A DNA stretch of 64,000 nt from Phycisphaera sp. (GTDB lineage: Bacteria; Planctomycetota; Phycisphaerae; Phycisphaerales; UBA1924): contig JACKGZ010000001.1 in NCBI GenBank assembly GCA_020639255.1, forward strand, positions 682,001-746,000, written 5' to 3'. Below the pieces are notes generated by a model. That model worked only from the letters and a program-made list of their open reading frames with translations, ran no database searches and had not been told where the DNA came from. Numbering within the stretch: position 1 is the stretch's first letter; every line of letters starts with the position of its first letter. This document shows positions 16,426 to 25,007 of this stretch, piece after piece. The position numbers and the translations under genes were made by a program.

Positions 16426-17250
16426 ATGGGCGAATCGGTGCCAGCACTGGCGGTTATCGGGGGTGGGGCGATGGCCTCGGCGATCCTGCACGGGGCCGCC
16501 GAGGCGGGTGTCCTGGGCAGGGTCTGCGTCGCCGAGCCCGAAGCCGAGCGCCGTAAGAACTTCGACGTCGCCGTTCCGACCGCCGCTGAGGCTCTCGAAT
16601 GGCTCGGTGCCAACGAGTCCGAACCGGGCTCGGGTCAGGTCATGCTCGCCGTCAAGCCACAGATGCTGGGTGATGTTGCGGCTGAGATCTCTCCGCTCGT
16701 GCGCAAGCGAGTGGTGATCTCCATCCTCGCGGGCCTGCCGGGCGATCGCATCCGCGCCCAACTCGGCGGCTCGTGCCGCGTCGTCCGCGTCATGCCGAAC
16801 ACACCCGCGCAGGTGCGCAAGGGCACGACGGCAATCGCGCTCACCGCTGGCGCAACGAACGCCGACGCCGCATTTGCCGATCGCATCTTCCACGCGGTGG
16901 GGGACGTGGTCGTGCGGCTGGATGAATCGATGATGGACGCCTTCACCGCCGTTGCGGGCTCGGGGCCGGCGTACCTCTTCTACCTCGCCGAGGCGATGCA
17001 GCAGGGCGCGCTGGCCGTCGGTTTCGACACCGATACCGCGCGCACGATCGTGGAACAGACCATCTTCGGGGCCGCCGAGCTTCTGCACTCGGACGACGCA
17101 TCTGCCGCCGAGCTTCGCCGGCGCGTCACCAGCAAGAAGGGCACGACCCAGGCCGCGACAGATACGTTCGATACGCTCGGTGTGATGCACGCGATCGCGC
17201 GTGGCATCGTCGCGGCTCGCGATCGCGGGATCGAACTCGGTCGCGACTAG
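16426..17250 (+). CDS. proC: Pyrroline-5-carboxylate reductase
   Basis: Catalyses the NAD(P)H-dependent last step of proline synthesis. The 274-residue protein has the N-terminal Rossmann glycine motif IGGGAMASAILHG, the VMLAVKPQMLGDV stretch, VVRVMPNTPAQVRKG, and the catalytic-domain signature AVAGSGPAYLFYLAEAM, followed near the C-terminus by KKGTTQAATDTFDTLGV. Length is normal. It starts at the ATG following GGAAGGATCG. Its TAG stop forms CTAG at 17247-17250 and is shared with the opposing ABC permease gene. Confidence 0.95.
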   Translation: MGESVPALAVIGGGAMASAILHGAAEAGVLGRVCVAEPEAERRKNFDVAVPTAAEALEWLGANESEPGSGQVMLAVKPQMLGDVAAEISPLVRKRVVISILAGLPGDRIRAQLGGSCRVVRVMPNTPAQVRKGTTAIALTAGATNADAAFADRIFHAVGDVVVRLDESMMDAFTAVAGSGPAYLFYLAEAMQQGALAVGFDTDTARTIVEQTIFGAAELLHSDDASAAELRRRVTSKKGTTQAATDTFDTLGVMHAIARGIVAARDRGIELGRD

Positions 17251-18422
17251 AAGTCTCGTCTGGCGAAGATGAAGCAGCAGATTCCGAGCATCACCACCTC
17301 GAACCCGATGCTTGTGCCGAGGATCTTGGTGGTCGAACGCATGAGTTGTGCTTCTGTGAATCGTCGCTGATACTCGCGTTGATCAATAGTCTCATCCTGT
17401 CCAAACGCGGTCGGGATTTCCTTTGTTTCGCCGGTATTCATCAGGGCTTCGTAGTCAGCTTTGCTGAGCAGAACCCGATCCATCAGGTGCAGCGTTTCGA
17501 TTGTCTTTGGAAGTGGGAACTTGGCGATCACGATGGCATGGTGCCAGGCCTTGAGTGACCGTACCGTGCCCTGAGTCTTGTCTCGCTGCTGCCGGAGTGT
17601 GACGAGCAGCGGGTTGGCGGCCTCTTGCTCCGTTGTGATGCCTGGTGCCCACTCCTCCCGTGGCGGAAGGTCTTCGCCCGCTTCGGCCATCTGTTTCAGG
17701 CGGTTGTCCGCCATCAGCTCCGCGTTCGCGACGCGTTCCTCCCGCCTTTCGGCGAGCATCTGCGCCTGCACCTTGAGCGCACCAACCGATTCGTCTCCTC
17801 TGTTGAGAATAATCAGCATGATCCAGAATAACGCGGTCAGTAGGAGCGACGCGATTGCAGATCGTGTGATGAGCCCGAGCAGCGCACATACGCTGAAAAG
17901 GTAGCTAAAGAACAGCAGCACGATAGGGATAGCCAGCAGCACCCTCGGCTGCCAATCGCCTCCACGAATACCGATGAGGATGAAGCACGCGAAGCTGAAT
18001 GCCCCGACCTGGAGCGCGACGAAGACGAGACCGGATAAGTACCTGGTCAGAAAGAGACGAATACGCCCGATGGGTTTGGCCAGCGAGAGATCGATCGAGC
18101 CGCCCGAAATAAAGTTCGGGATGATGCCCGCGGTCGACACGAGCGCCAGGATCGTCGCAACCCAGCCGAGCCACAGCGGCACACCGAACGAGAGGAACAT
18201 CTGCTTGTACATCAGATCCGGTGGAAGTGTTTCCGAAGTGATCGGGATGAAGTTCAGACGGAACCAGAGGAATGTCATCCCTTCCTCGTCGATACCCAGA
18301 CAGGCGAAGATGCCGACAACGAGCGATGAGAGTCCAAGCGTGATCCAGAAGAGCTTACCCGCCGCCAGTTCGCGGTAGGCATCGATCAGCATCGCATTCG
18401 TTTGGCGCAGGACGGTGCTCAT
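17247..18422 (-). CDS. ABC-2 type transporter permease
   Basis: A 391-residue polytopic membrane protein: hydrophobic segments start with LFWITLGLSSLVVGIFACLG, continue through WLGWVATILALVSTAG, YLSGLVFVALQVGAFSFACF and IPIVLLFFSYLFSVCALLGL, then LLLTALFWIMLIIL, and a final one near the C-terminus (FEVVMLGICCFIFA). Between the last two lies a ~130-residue hydrophilic helical domain. This is the layout of ABC-2 exporters (NosY/CcmB-like). Its ATG overlaps the stop of the ATPase gene by 4 bp (18419-18422), so the two are translationally coupled and form one exporter. The substrate is unknown. Confidence 0.85.
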   Translation of the reverse strand: MSTVLRQTNAMLIDAYRELAAGKLFWITLGLSSLVVGIFACLGIDEEGMTFLWFRLNFIPITSETLPPDLMYKQMFLSFGVPLWLGWVATILALVSTAGIIPNFISGGSIDLSLAKPIGRIRLFLTRYLSGLVFVALQVGAFSFACFILIGIRGGDWQPRVLLAIPIVLLFFSYLFSVCALLGLITRSAIASLLLTALFWIMLIILNRGDESVGALKVQAQMLAERREERVANAELMADNRLKQMAEAGEDLPPREEWAPGITTEQEAANPLLVTLRQQRDKTQGTVRSLKAWHHAIVIAKFPLPKTIETLHLMDRVLLSKADYEALMNTGETKEIPTAFGQDETIDQREYQRRFTEAQLMRSTTKILGTSIGFEVVMLGICCFIFARRDF

Positions 18423-19474
18423 CGCTTGCCTCCTTCCTCGGCTCCGGGTTTGAGCGCTTTGCCCGTCGTTGGGTCGGTGACGGCTTGCATGAACAGATCC
18501 TCGAGCGAGGGCCTGACGTTCCGCACGCTCGTGATCACGCCACCCTCTGCCCGCACGCGGTCGATGATCGGCTGGATCAGCTTCGGATCGTTCGACCCGA
18601 TCGTGAGCGTGTTCTTGGCCACCTCGATCGACTCACCCGAGGGCAAGAGCCCCTTGAACCCGATGCGTCTGGCCAGTTGCGTGTCACCCTCGGGCAGGGC
18701 CAGCTGACGCGAACCCTCGGGCAACGCCCGCTGGAGCAGGTCGCCCGCGCCGTCGGATTCGCCCACGACGAGCTCATACCGGAGCTGCCCCTCGGTGAGC
18801 TCTTCGATCGTGCCCTGCTGCGCGACGACGCCCTTGACGAGGATCGCGACGCGGTCGCTGACCATTTCGAGTTCACTCAAGAGGTGGCTGTTGATGAAGA
18901 CGGTGCGTCCCTCGTCCTTGATGCGTTCGATGACGTTGCGGATGTCGCGCCGGCCGACCGGGTCGACGCCGTCGGTCGGCTCGTCGAGCAGCACGAGATC
19001 CGGGTCGTTGATGAGTGCCTGGGCGATGCCCACCCTCTGGCGCATGCCCTTGGAGTAGCTTTTGAGCTTGCGCTTGGACCACTCGCTCATGCCGACGAGT
19101 TCGAGGAGCTCGCCTGCGCGCTGCTTGCGTTCACGCCTGGGCACGCCCGTCATCGCACCGAAGAAGTCGATCACCTGCGCGCCAGTGAGGTAGCCCGGGA
19201 ACGAGTGGTGCTCGGGGAGGTAGCCGACCTTGGCAAGCGTCGGCTTGTGCCCGACGCGCTGGCCCAGGACCGATCCCCGGCACCGGGTCGGGCGGATGAC
19301 GGTCATGAGGATCTTGACGAGCGTGGACTTGCCCGCGCCGTTGGGCCCGAGCAGGCCGAAGACCTCGCCCCGGTGGACGCGCATATCCACGCCACGGAGC
19401 GCGGGCGTGGGTTTTTTGAATCGGCGTGTGTAGTTTTTGCTGACGCCGGTCAGGTCGATCGCCAGGTCACTCAT
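18419..19474 (-). CDS. ABC transporter ATP-binding protein
   Basis: A 351-residue ATPase for the permease encoded immediately downstream. Walker A is GPNGAGKST, the signature helix reads SYSKGMRQRV (degenerate LSGGQ, common in ABC-2 exporters), Walker B LVLLDEPTDGVD, and the H-loop INSHLL. Residues ~215-351 form a C-terminal extension with two short alpha/beta stretches ending PSLEDLFMQAV, the tail typical of CcmA/NatA-like exporter ATPases. A GGGGGGATCTC run serves as ribosome site before the ATG. Confidence 0.92.
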   Translation of the reverse strand: MSDLAIDLTGVSKNYTRRFKKPTPALRGVDMRVHRGEVFGLLGPNGAGKSTLVKILMTVIRPTRCRGSVLGQRVGHKPTLAKVGYLPEHHSFPGYLTGAQVIDFFGAMTGVPRRERKQRAGELLELVGMSEWSKRKLKSYSKGMRQRVGIAQALINDPDLVLLDEPTDGVDPVGRRDIRNVIERIKDEGRTVFINSHLLSELEMVSDRVAILVKGVVAQQGTIEELTEGQLRYELVVGESDGAGDLLQRALPEGSRQLALPEGDTQLARRIGFKGLLPSGESIEVAKNTLTIGSNDPKLIQPIIDRVRAEGGVITSVRNVRPSLEDLFMQAVTDPTTGKALKPGAEEGGKR

Positions 19475-19515
19475 GAGATCCCCCCGCGTTTGGCCATCAT
19501 CCTATTGGGTTCCGC

Positions 19516-20151
19516 CTACCCACGCTTTCGCGCTACGACGTGGTACACATGCCAGCGTTTCTCGATGCCCTGGAAGTCCTGCTTGTCGCGTTCTTCCTCG
19601 TCGAACATCTCGAGGTCGAATCCCCTAAAGAGCCGCTCGGCCTCGGCTCGGGACTGGTGCGATCGATCCGGGATCGTGGCCCAGGAGTCGCGGTCGCCGA
19701 AGAGCTGGCCCGCGAACCGCCCGCCCGCCACGATCGCGCCCGTCATCACCTTCCAAAACCGCTCGAAGTGGTCCGGGTGGCAGAACGGAACAGAGAAGCT
19801 CGCGTTGAGCAAACGGACCTTCGGGAGACTGTCGAGCGACTCAAAGGTCGAAACGCGTGTCGTCAGATTCGGGTGGCCTTCAAGGCCGGGGCGCGAGAGG
19901 AGCAGGTCGACGCCCTCCTGCGAGCCGTCGATGGCCAGGACGTTCCAGCCACGATTGAGCAGTTCCTGCGTGTCGCGTCCCTCGCCGCAGCCGAGGTCGA
20001 TCGCATCCCCGGGCCGCTCGTTCTCGAACCGGTCGAGCGCGAACAGGAGCGTCTCCCGCGCGGGCTTGCCCGCGACAGAGGCGAAATAGCCCGGCCAGTC
20101 GCGCGTGGCGCCGTAGATAAAGGTTGGCGGCTGGGGATCATTTTCAGACAT
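19516..20151 (-). CDS. SAM-dependent methyltransferase (class I)
   Basis: A 211-residue class I methyltransferase. The glycine-rich SAM loop is AIDLGCGEGRDTQELLNRG, the acidic residue after strand 2 is in VLAIDGSQEG, and the motif IV-like region is VRLLNASFSVPFCHP. The N-terminal YGATRDWPGYF segment and overall size recall the TehB-like small-molecule methyltransferases. The substrate is unknown. I start at ATG 20151; the longer frame to 20406 overlaps the divergent decarboxylase gene. TACGAT lies 8 nt upstream on the same strand. Confidence 0.85.
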   Translation of the reverse strand: MSENDPQPPTFIYGATRDWPGYFASVAGKPARETLLFALDRFENERPGDAIDLGCGEGRDTQELLNRGWNVLAIDGSQEGVDLLLSRPGLEGHPNLTTRVSTFESLDSLPKVRLLNASFSVPFCHPDHFERFWKVMTGAIVAGGRFAGQLFGDRDSWATIPDRSHQSRAEAERLFRGFDLEMFDEEERDKQDFQGIEKRWHVYHVVARKRG

Positions 20152-20164
20152 ACCGTTCGATCGT

Positions 20165-22225
20165 ATGTATCCCGACGTGCAGGCATTCATCCGGGCTCTC
20201 GAAGATGCGGGCGAACTCGTGCGCGTGCGTGAGAAGGTCTCGCCCGTGCTCGAGATCGCCGCGATCGCCGACCATGTGAGCAAAGAGCGCGCCCCCGGCG
20301 AGCCCAGCACCTCGGCCAAGCGGAACGACCCCCAGTCCTGGGATCGCGGCGGGCCCGCGCTGCTCTTCGAGAACGTCGAGGGCTCGGACTTGCCCGTGCT
20401 GATCAACGCCTACGGCAGCTATGCGCGCACGGAGATGGCGTTCGGGTGTCACGCCGGTGGGCACACGCCGGGCGGGTTTGACGCGATCGGACGCACGATC
20501 GGGGAGTTGCTGAAACCGGAGCCGCCGAGGTCATTGAAAGATGCACTCGGCATGGCGCGCAAGTTTGCGCCGCTGCTCAAGGTCGCGCCGAAGCGATCGA
20601 AGAAACCCGGCGCGTGCCAGCAGCGCGTGCTGCGAGGCGAGGACATCGATCTGACGCGTTTGCCCTTTCTCCGGTGCTGGGCGCAGGACGGTGACTATGC
20701 CTCGATGGGCTACCCCGCGGGCGTGAACGACAACGTACCCGGGCTCGGGCATCCATCCATCGAGCCGGCCGAGTGGGTGAAGTCGTACCAGGGCCGGTAC
20801 ATCACGTTCGCTGGGATTCACACCGTTCATGCGGATGATCGGAATGAGTCGAAGCCGCCAAGCCACAACATCGGGATGTACCGCGTCCAGCTGATGGGCA
20901 AGGACCGCGTGGCGATGCACTGGCATGTGCACCACGACGGGGCAGCCCACTGGCGCTCGTGGAAGAAGATCGGCGAGCCCATGCCCGTGGCGATCGTGCT
21001 GGGCGGGCCGAGTGCGCTGCCTTACGCGGCGACGGCTCCGCTCCCGCCCGGGATCAGTGAGCTGCTGCTCGCGGGGTTCTTGAACAAGCGGGGCATCCGG
21101 ATGTGTCGCGGCGTGAGCGTGCCCCTGTGGGTGCCGAGCGATGCGGAGATCGTGATCGAGGGCTTCGTGCGCACGGACGCGGGGGAGATCGGCTTCGACC
21201 CGCGGACGGACGAGCTCGGGCCCGGCGCGGTGTTCGAGGGGCCCTTCGGCGATCACACGGGGTTCTACTCGCTTCCGGACCGGTACCCGGTTGTGGAGGT
21301 GAGCGCCGTCACCATGCGCAAGAATGCGGTGTTCCCGGCGACGGTGGTGGGGCCGCCGCCACAGGAGGACTACTTCCTTGGCAAGGCGACGGAGCGTGTG
21401 TTCCTGCCGATGCTGAAGACCTTGATTCATGACATCGAGGATTACGACCTCCCGATGTTCGGCGCGTTCCACAACTGCGCGATGATCAAGATCAAGAAGG
21501 CGTACCCGCTCCAGGCGCGGCGTGTGATGCACGCGGTGTGGGGCGCTGGGCAGATGGCCTGGACGAAGACGGTCTTCGTCGTAGACGAATCGGTCGATGC
21601 GCACGACTGGCGGGCGGTCTTGCGCGCGGCGGCGGCGCATTGCGACCCGTCGTGTGATGTCGAGATGGTGCGCGGGCCCTTGGACATTCTGGACCACGCG
21701 GCCCCGTGGCTCGGCGCGGGCGGGAAGATGGGCTTCGACTGCACGCCCAAGTGGACGGGCGAGGAGCGGGATGTGCGTGTGGGACCGACGCGTGAACGCA
21801 CGTTTGCGGATCACGCGAAGCTGACGCAGGACGTTTGCAGTATTGAGGGTGTGCGAGCGGCTTCGATGCCCGAGGTACTCGGCGGATGGCTCTTCGTGAG
21901 CACGGCTTTACGCGGGCGGGCGGCGATCGGTGAGCTTGCCAAACGCGTGATCCAGCGGGCGGACGCGGCGTTCGTCGTGATCGTGGGCGAGGATGTAGAT
22001 GTCGCTGACGACGGGCTCGCGATGTTCCACTGGATCGCCAACGTGGACATGCTGCGGGACGCCAGGGTGGTGGGGCGGATGATGTGGTTCGACTCGACGC
22101 CGAAGGAGCCGGGCGAGGTGGATGGTGTGCCCGTACGGGATTGGCCGGTGTATCTGGAGACGGATGAGGCGACGCGAGCGCTCATCGAGCGCAAGTTGGA
22201 AAGCTACGGAATTCGCGAGCTGTAG
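20165..22225 (+). CDS. UbiD-family prenylated-FMN decarboxylase, long form
   Basis: A 686-residue UbiD-type (de)carboxylase, clearly longer than the ~500 residues of E. coli UbiD. The prenyl-FMN and metal region reads SHNIGMYRVQLMGKDRVAMH; the catalytic stretch is GPFGDHTGFYSLPDRYP after a conserved acidic segment; PPPQEDYFLGKATERVFLP matches the C-terminal UbiD region. Long UbiD proteins occur in the futalosine route to menaquinone (MqnL-like), a plausible role because no ubiquinone genes are seen; this is inference. The UbiX-type flavin prenyltransferase that would make the cofactor is not nearby. Only 13 bp separate its start from that of the divergent methyltransferase. Confidence 0.88.
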   Translation: MYPDVQAFIRALEDAGELVRVREKVSPVLEIAAIADHVSKERAPGEPSTSAKRNDPQSWDRGGPALLFENVEGSDLPVLINAYGSYARTEMAFGCHAGGHTPGGFDAIGRTIGELLKPEPPRSLKDALGMARKFAPLLKVAPKRSKKPGACQQRVLRGEDIDLTRLPFLRCWAQDGDYASMGYPAGVNDNVPGLGHPSIEPAEWVKSYQGRYITFAGIHTVHADDRNESKPPSHNIGMYRVQLMGKDRVAMHWHVHHDGAAHWRSWKKIGEPMPVAIVLGGPSALPYAATAPLPPGISELLLAGFLNKRGIRMCRGVSVPLWVPSDAEIVIEGFVRTDAGEIGFDPRTDELGPGAVFEGPFGDHTGFYSLPDRYPVVEVSAVTMRKNAVFPATVVGPPPQEDYFLGKATERVFLPMLKTLIHDIEDYDLPMFGAFHNCAMIKIKKAYPLQARRVMHAVWGAGQMAWTKTVFVVDESVDAHDWRAVLRAAAAHCDPSCDVEMVRGPLDILDHAAPWLGAGGKMGFDCTPKWTGEERDVRVGPTRERTFADHAKLTQDVCSIEGVRAASMPEVLGGWLFVSTALRGRAAIGELAKRVIQRADAAFVVIVGEDVDVADDGLAMFHWIANVDMLRDARVVGRMMWFDSTPKEPGEVDGVPVRDWPVYLETDEATRALIERKLESYGIREL

Positions 22226-22266
22226 ATTTGGGCGGCGGGACGCCGCCTCCACCGAGAGTTGGAAAG

Positions 22267-22320
22267 CCCCCCTCATCCGCCCGCTGCGCGGGCACCTTCT
22301 CCCCCGGAGGGGAGAAGGAG
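22267..22320. repeat. Twin-hairpin palindromic repeat (REP-like)
   Basis: Two perfect hairpins side by side between convergent genes: GCCCGC-TGC-GCGGGC at 22279-22293, then CCTTCTCCCC (22295-22304), loop CGGA, GGGGAGAAGG (22309-22318). The preceding CCCCTCATCCGCCC and this twin-hairpin form resemble palindromic repeats scattered through many unrelated bacterial genomes. Either hairpin could also terminate transcription from both sides. Confidence 0.6.
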
Positions 22321-22328
22321 GAAAACGC

Positions 22329-23843
22329 TCAGCCGCCGAAGGCGGGCGCTGTGTCAGCGGGGATGGTGAACTGGTCGATGTTGCGGTCGAGGCATTCGAC
22401 GAGGTCGCGGTGGAGGTTGCGGGCGCAGGCGATGGAGTCGCCGGTGGTGAGGCCGTTGAGGAGGAAGCTGAACGCGGCTCCCTGTCCGGTCTCTGGGTTG
22501 ATGATGTAGCCCGAGAGGCACCGGACGTTGTTGATGGTGCCGGTCTTGGCGTAGACCTCGTTGCCGACGCTCCCGAGGCGGAAGCGTTGCCCGAGTTTGT
22601 TCTTGGCGGTGGGGAGCGAGCCGAGCAGCGCGGTTCTCGCGTCGTCGTCGTGGTACATCTCGAAGAGCCACGATGTGACGGTGTCGGGCCTGACACGGTT
22701 CTCGCGCGAGAGGCCCGAGCCGTCGCGGATGATGGTCGAGGACGCGTGCTCCGGGCCGAGTTTCTCGGCGATGAGCATGCGGATGACGGCGGCGCCGTTG
22801 TCCCATGAACCCGGCTCGCCTGTCACGGCGTTGCCCATCCGTTTGATGAGCGCTTCGGCGTACATGTTGTGCGAGTCGTAGTTGACGCGGTGGAGGATCT
22901 CTTCGAGCGTGGAGGTGTGGCGCGCCAGGGGCGGGCCTTCGAACTCGAAGGACTCGTGCTCGCCTGCGAGGCGAACAGCGGTGTAGGGCGTGCGGTCGGT
23001 GCCGACGAGGACGCCGACGGCGGAGAGTCGGTCGGCGAGGATCTTGCCCATGAAGAGCGCCGGGTTGTAGATCGAGACCTCGATGGGCACCTGCGTGGGG
23101 ACGTTGATGGTGCCACGGATGGTCCACTTGTCGTCGGAGCCCGAGCGTTGGATCCAGACGGCGTTGCGTCCCTCGTAGACGCGGCGCGAGAGGTTCTCGA
23201 TCTCGAGCCAGGGCGCGAGCGGAGAGATGTCGACGGTGGTGCCCGTGTCGGGCGTGCCGGGGTTGGGGTAGAAGGCGAGGACGTTGGAGTGGACGTTGAC
23301 GCCCGCGATCGGGGCGCAGTACCAGCGTTCGAGCTGGTCGGTGGGCCAGTCGGGGTGGATGAGTTCGCGCTCGAAGATGCGGTCATCGACGACGACTTCC
23401 TTGACGCGGGTGGTCTTGTTCTGCACGACGCCGGCGAGCGCGCCGAAGAGGTCGCTCGGCATGGTGGAGGGCGTGCGGTGCTTCATGACCTCGGGGTCGG
23501 CGAAAGCGGGATCGCCCGAGCCGACGAGCACGACGGTGCCGTCTTTGGTGATGGCGAGGTCGGTCTGGAAGACGAAATCGGGGCCGAGCACTTTGACCGC
23601 GGCAGCGCTGGTGAAGAGTTTCATATTGGAGGCCGGCGCGAGCGCCTCGGTGGCGCGGTGCTGGTAGAGGGTGGCGCCGGTGTTGAGATCGACGACGCTG
23701 ACGCCGGCGATGCCGTCCTTGCCGAGAGCGGCGTTGCGGACGATGGATTCGAGCTCGGTGCGAATCTGCGCGGCTGCGGCGAGAGGGATCGCAAAAAGCG
23801 CGGTAAGTATGAAAAGCGAGAGAGATCGGGCGGTCGCCGGCAT
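22329..23843 (-). CDS. dacB: D-alanyl-D-alanine carboxypeptidase/endopeptidase, PBP4 type
   Basis: Periplasmic low-molecular-weight class C penicillin-binding protein that trims peptidoglycan stem peptides or crosslinks. A signal peptide (residues 1 to ~26, ending AAAAQ) leads into the catalytic domain: SNMK (S72-K75) is the SxxK acylation motif, GSGLSREN supplies SxN, and KTGTINNVR is the KTG motif. The long insertion between SxxK and SxN is typical of PBP4. Start at 23843 is set by a strong AAGGAGG; the frame runs on to 23954. It shows that the organism builds peptidoglycan, in line with the LpoB-like protein. Confidence 0.92.
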   Translation of the reverse strand: MPATARSLSLFILTALFAIPLAAAAQIRTELESIVRNAALGKDGIAGVSVVDLNTGATLYQHRATEALAPASNMKLFTSAAAVKVLGPDFVFQTDLAITKDGTVVLVGSGDPAFADPEVMKHRTPSTMPSDLFGALAGVVQNKTTRVKEVVVDDRIFERELIHPDWPTDQLERWYCAPIAGVNVHSNVLAFYPNPGTPDTGTTVDISPLAPWLEIENLSRRVYEGRNAVWIQRSGSDDKWTIRGTINVPTQVPIEVSIYNPALFMGKILADRLSAVGVLVGTDRTPYTAVRLAGEHESFEFEGPPLARHTSTLEEILHRVNYDSHNMYAEALIKRMGNAVTGEPGSWDNGAAVIRMLIAEKLGPEHASSTIIRDGSGLSRENRVRPDTVTSWLFEMYHDDDARTALLGSLPTAKNKLGQRFRLGSVGNEVYAKTGTINNVRCLSGYIINPETGQGAAFSFLLNGLTTGDSIACARNLHRDLVECLDRNIDQFTIPADTAPAFGG

Positions 23844-23934
23844 ACGGGCCTCCTTGCACATTCGGGCGAGGTGCGTCCCAGACGGATCGGCGATGCGGAG
23901 TGAATCGGTTGAAACGCCGGCCGGATTGCTGGGG

Positions 23935-24387
23935 TCAGACGGGCTGACCCTCAACGATACCCGTGGTGAGCTTGAGAACGTCGGCGAGCTGGGCCTTGCC
24001 CTGGATGGACCACTGGGCCCAGCGGACCTGATCGACCTGGCAGGCGTGGACGAGGGTCTCGCGGAGGTACTTGCTGCCGCGTCGGATCAGGATGTCCTCG
24101 GCGATGGGCAGCGGGACGGGCAGGGCGATCGAAGGCCAGTCGGGCGTGGGGATGAGGTAGGCGCAGGGCTCGGTTTCGCCTGGGACTTTGTAGACGAGTG
24201 TCCATTTCCAGCTGAGTCCCAACCATTCGAGGCTGGGGGGTTGGCCCACTCTTTTTTCGAGCTCAGTGAGGCCGACGGATGCGAGGCTTTGGGCCGGCCC
24301 TTCGTACTGGGATAGGAGCTGTTCGGTCGTCGGGGTCGAGAAGCGGTCTTCCCACGGCGATCGGCTGGGCTGTCTGGAGGCGGGCAT
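23935..24387 (-). CDS. Conserved-looking hypothetical protein
   Basis: A 150-residue soluble protein that I do not recognise. It is predicted alpha/beta with an aromatic-rich middle (SLEWLGLSWKWTLVYKV), a strand pair around AYLIPTPDWPSIALPVPL, and a helical C-terminal half (YLRETLVHACQVDQVRWAQW). The profile is loosely like DUF3788-type small proteins, a weak impression only. Normal codon use and a purine-rich GGGGGAAA before the ATG support it as real. It lies upstream of dacB on the same strand with a 91-bp gap. Confidence 0.55.
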   Translation of the reverse strand: MPASRQPSRSPWEDRFSTPTTEQLLSQYEGPAQSLASVGLTELEKRVGQPPSLEWLGLSWKWTLVYKVPGETEPCAYLIPTPDWPSIALPVPLPIAEDILIRRGSKYLRETLVHACQVDQVRWAQWSIQGKAQLADVLKLTTGIVEGQPV

Positions 24388-24501
24388 GGTTTCCCCCGGG
24401 GAGCTGGAACGGCTCTGAAGATGCTATTCTCGCAGAGCGGGCACCCGATTTGAACCGACAGCCCTGGGTATGGATGCAGAAATTGCTGGAGGATTCGGAA
24501 A

Positions 24502-24981
24502 ATGTCAGGCAATTTCAACGCAGAGGACATGCTGACGGTGTCATCAGACGCGAGGATTCTGGTTGTTGATGACAACGCTCAGAATCTGGAACTGCTCCAG
24601 GCGTACCTCGAGGATCTTGGTTGTCAGATCGACATTGCACGCGATGGCGCCGAGGCGATCGAGATCGCCAGGCAGCGGGTGCCGGATGTGATGGTGCTCG
24701 ATGTGATGATGCCTCGGATGAGCGGCTTTCAGGTGTGCGAGAAGCTCAAGAAAGACCCGGCGACGTCGGCGGTGCCGATCGTGATGGTGACGGCGCTCAA
24801 CGAGATCTCGGATGTCGAGCGGGCGATCGAGGCCGGGGCGGATGACTTCCTGACCAAGCCGGTGCAGCGGCTGGAGCTGCTTGCTCGCGTGAAATCACAG
24901 ATCAATGTGCAGCAGATCCGCCGCCGGCTTGAGCTTGCCATTCGCAGGCTGCGCGAACTGGATCAGGGCGCAGCGAACTGA
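24502..24981 (+). CDS. Single-domain response regulator
   Basis: A 159-residue receiver protein. Residues ~17-130 are a CheY-like domain: VVDDNAQN (acidic pocket), VMVLDVMMPRMSG with the phosphoacceptor Asp, the VTALNE switch Thr, and the FLTKPVQ lysine. The last ~30 residues are a charged helix (NVQQIRRRLELAIRRLREL) that could mediate dimerisation or docking; there is no DNA-binding or enzymatic output domain. No kinase gene is adjacent, so the partner is unknown. A GGAGG lies just before the start. Confidence 0.9.
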   Translation: MSGNFNAEDMLTVSSDARILVVDDNAQNLELLQAYLEDLGCQIDIARDGAEAIEIARQRVPDVMVLDVMMPRMSGFQVCEKLKKDPATSAVPIVMVTALNEISDVERAIEAGADDFLTKPVQRLELLARVKSQINVQQIRRRLELAIRRLRELDQGAAN

Positions 24982-25007
24982 TCCAAGTATCTGAAGCTCT
25001 AGCTACA

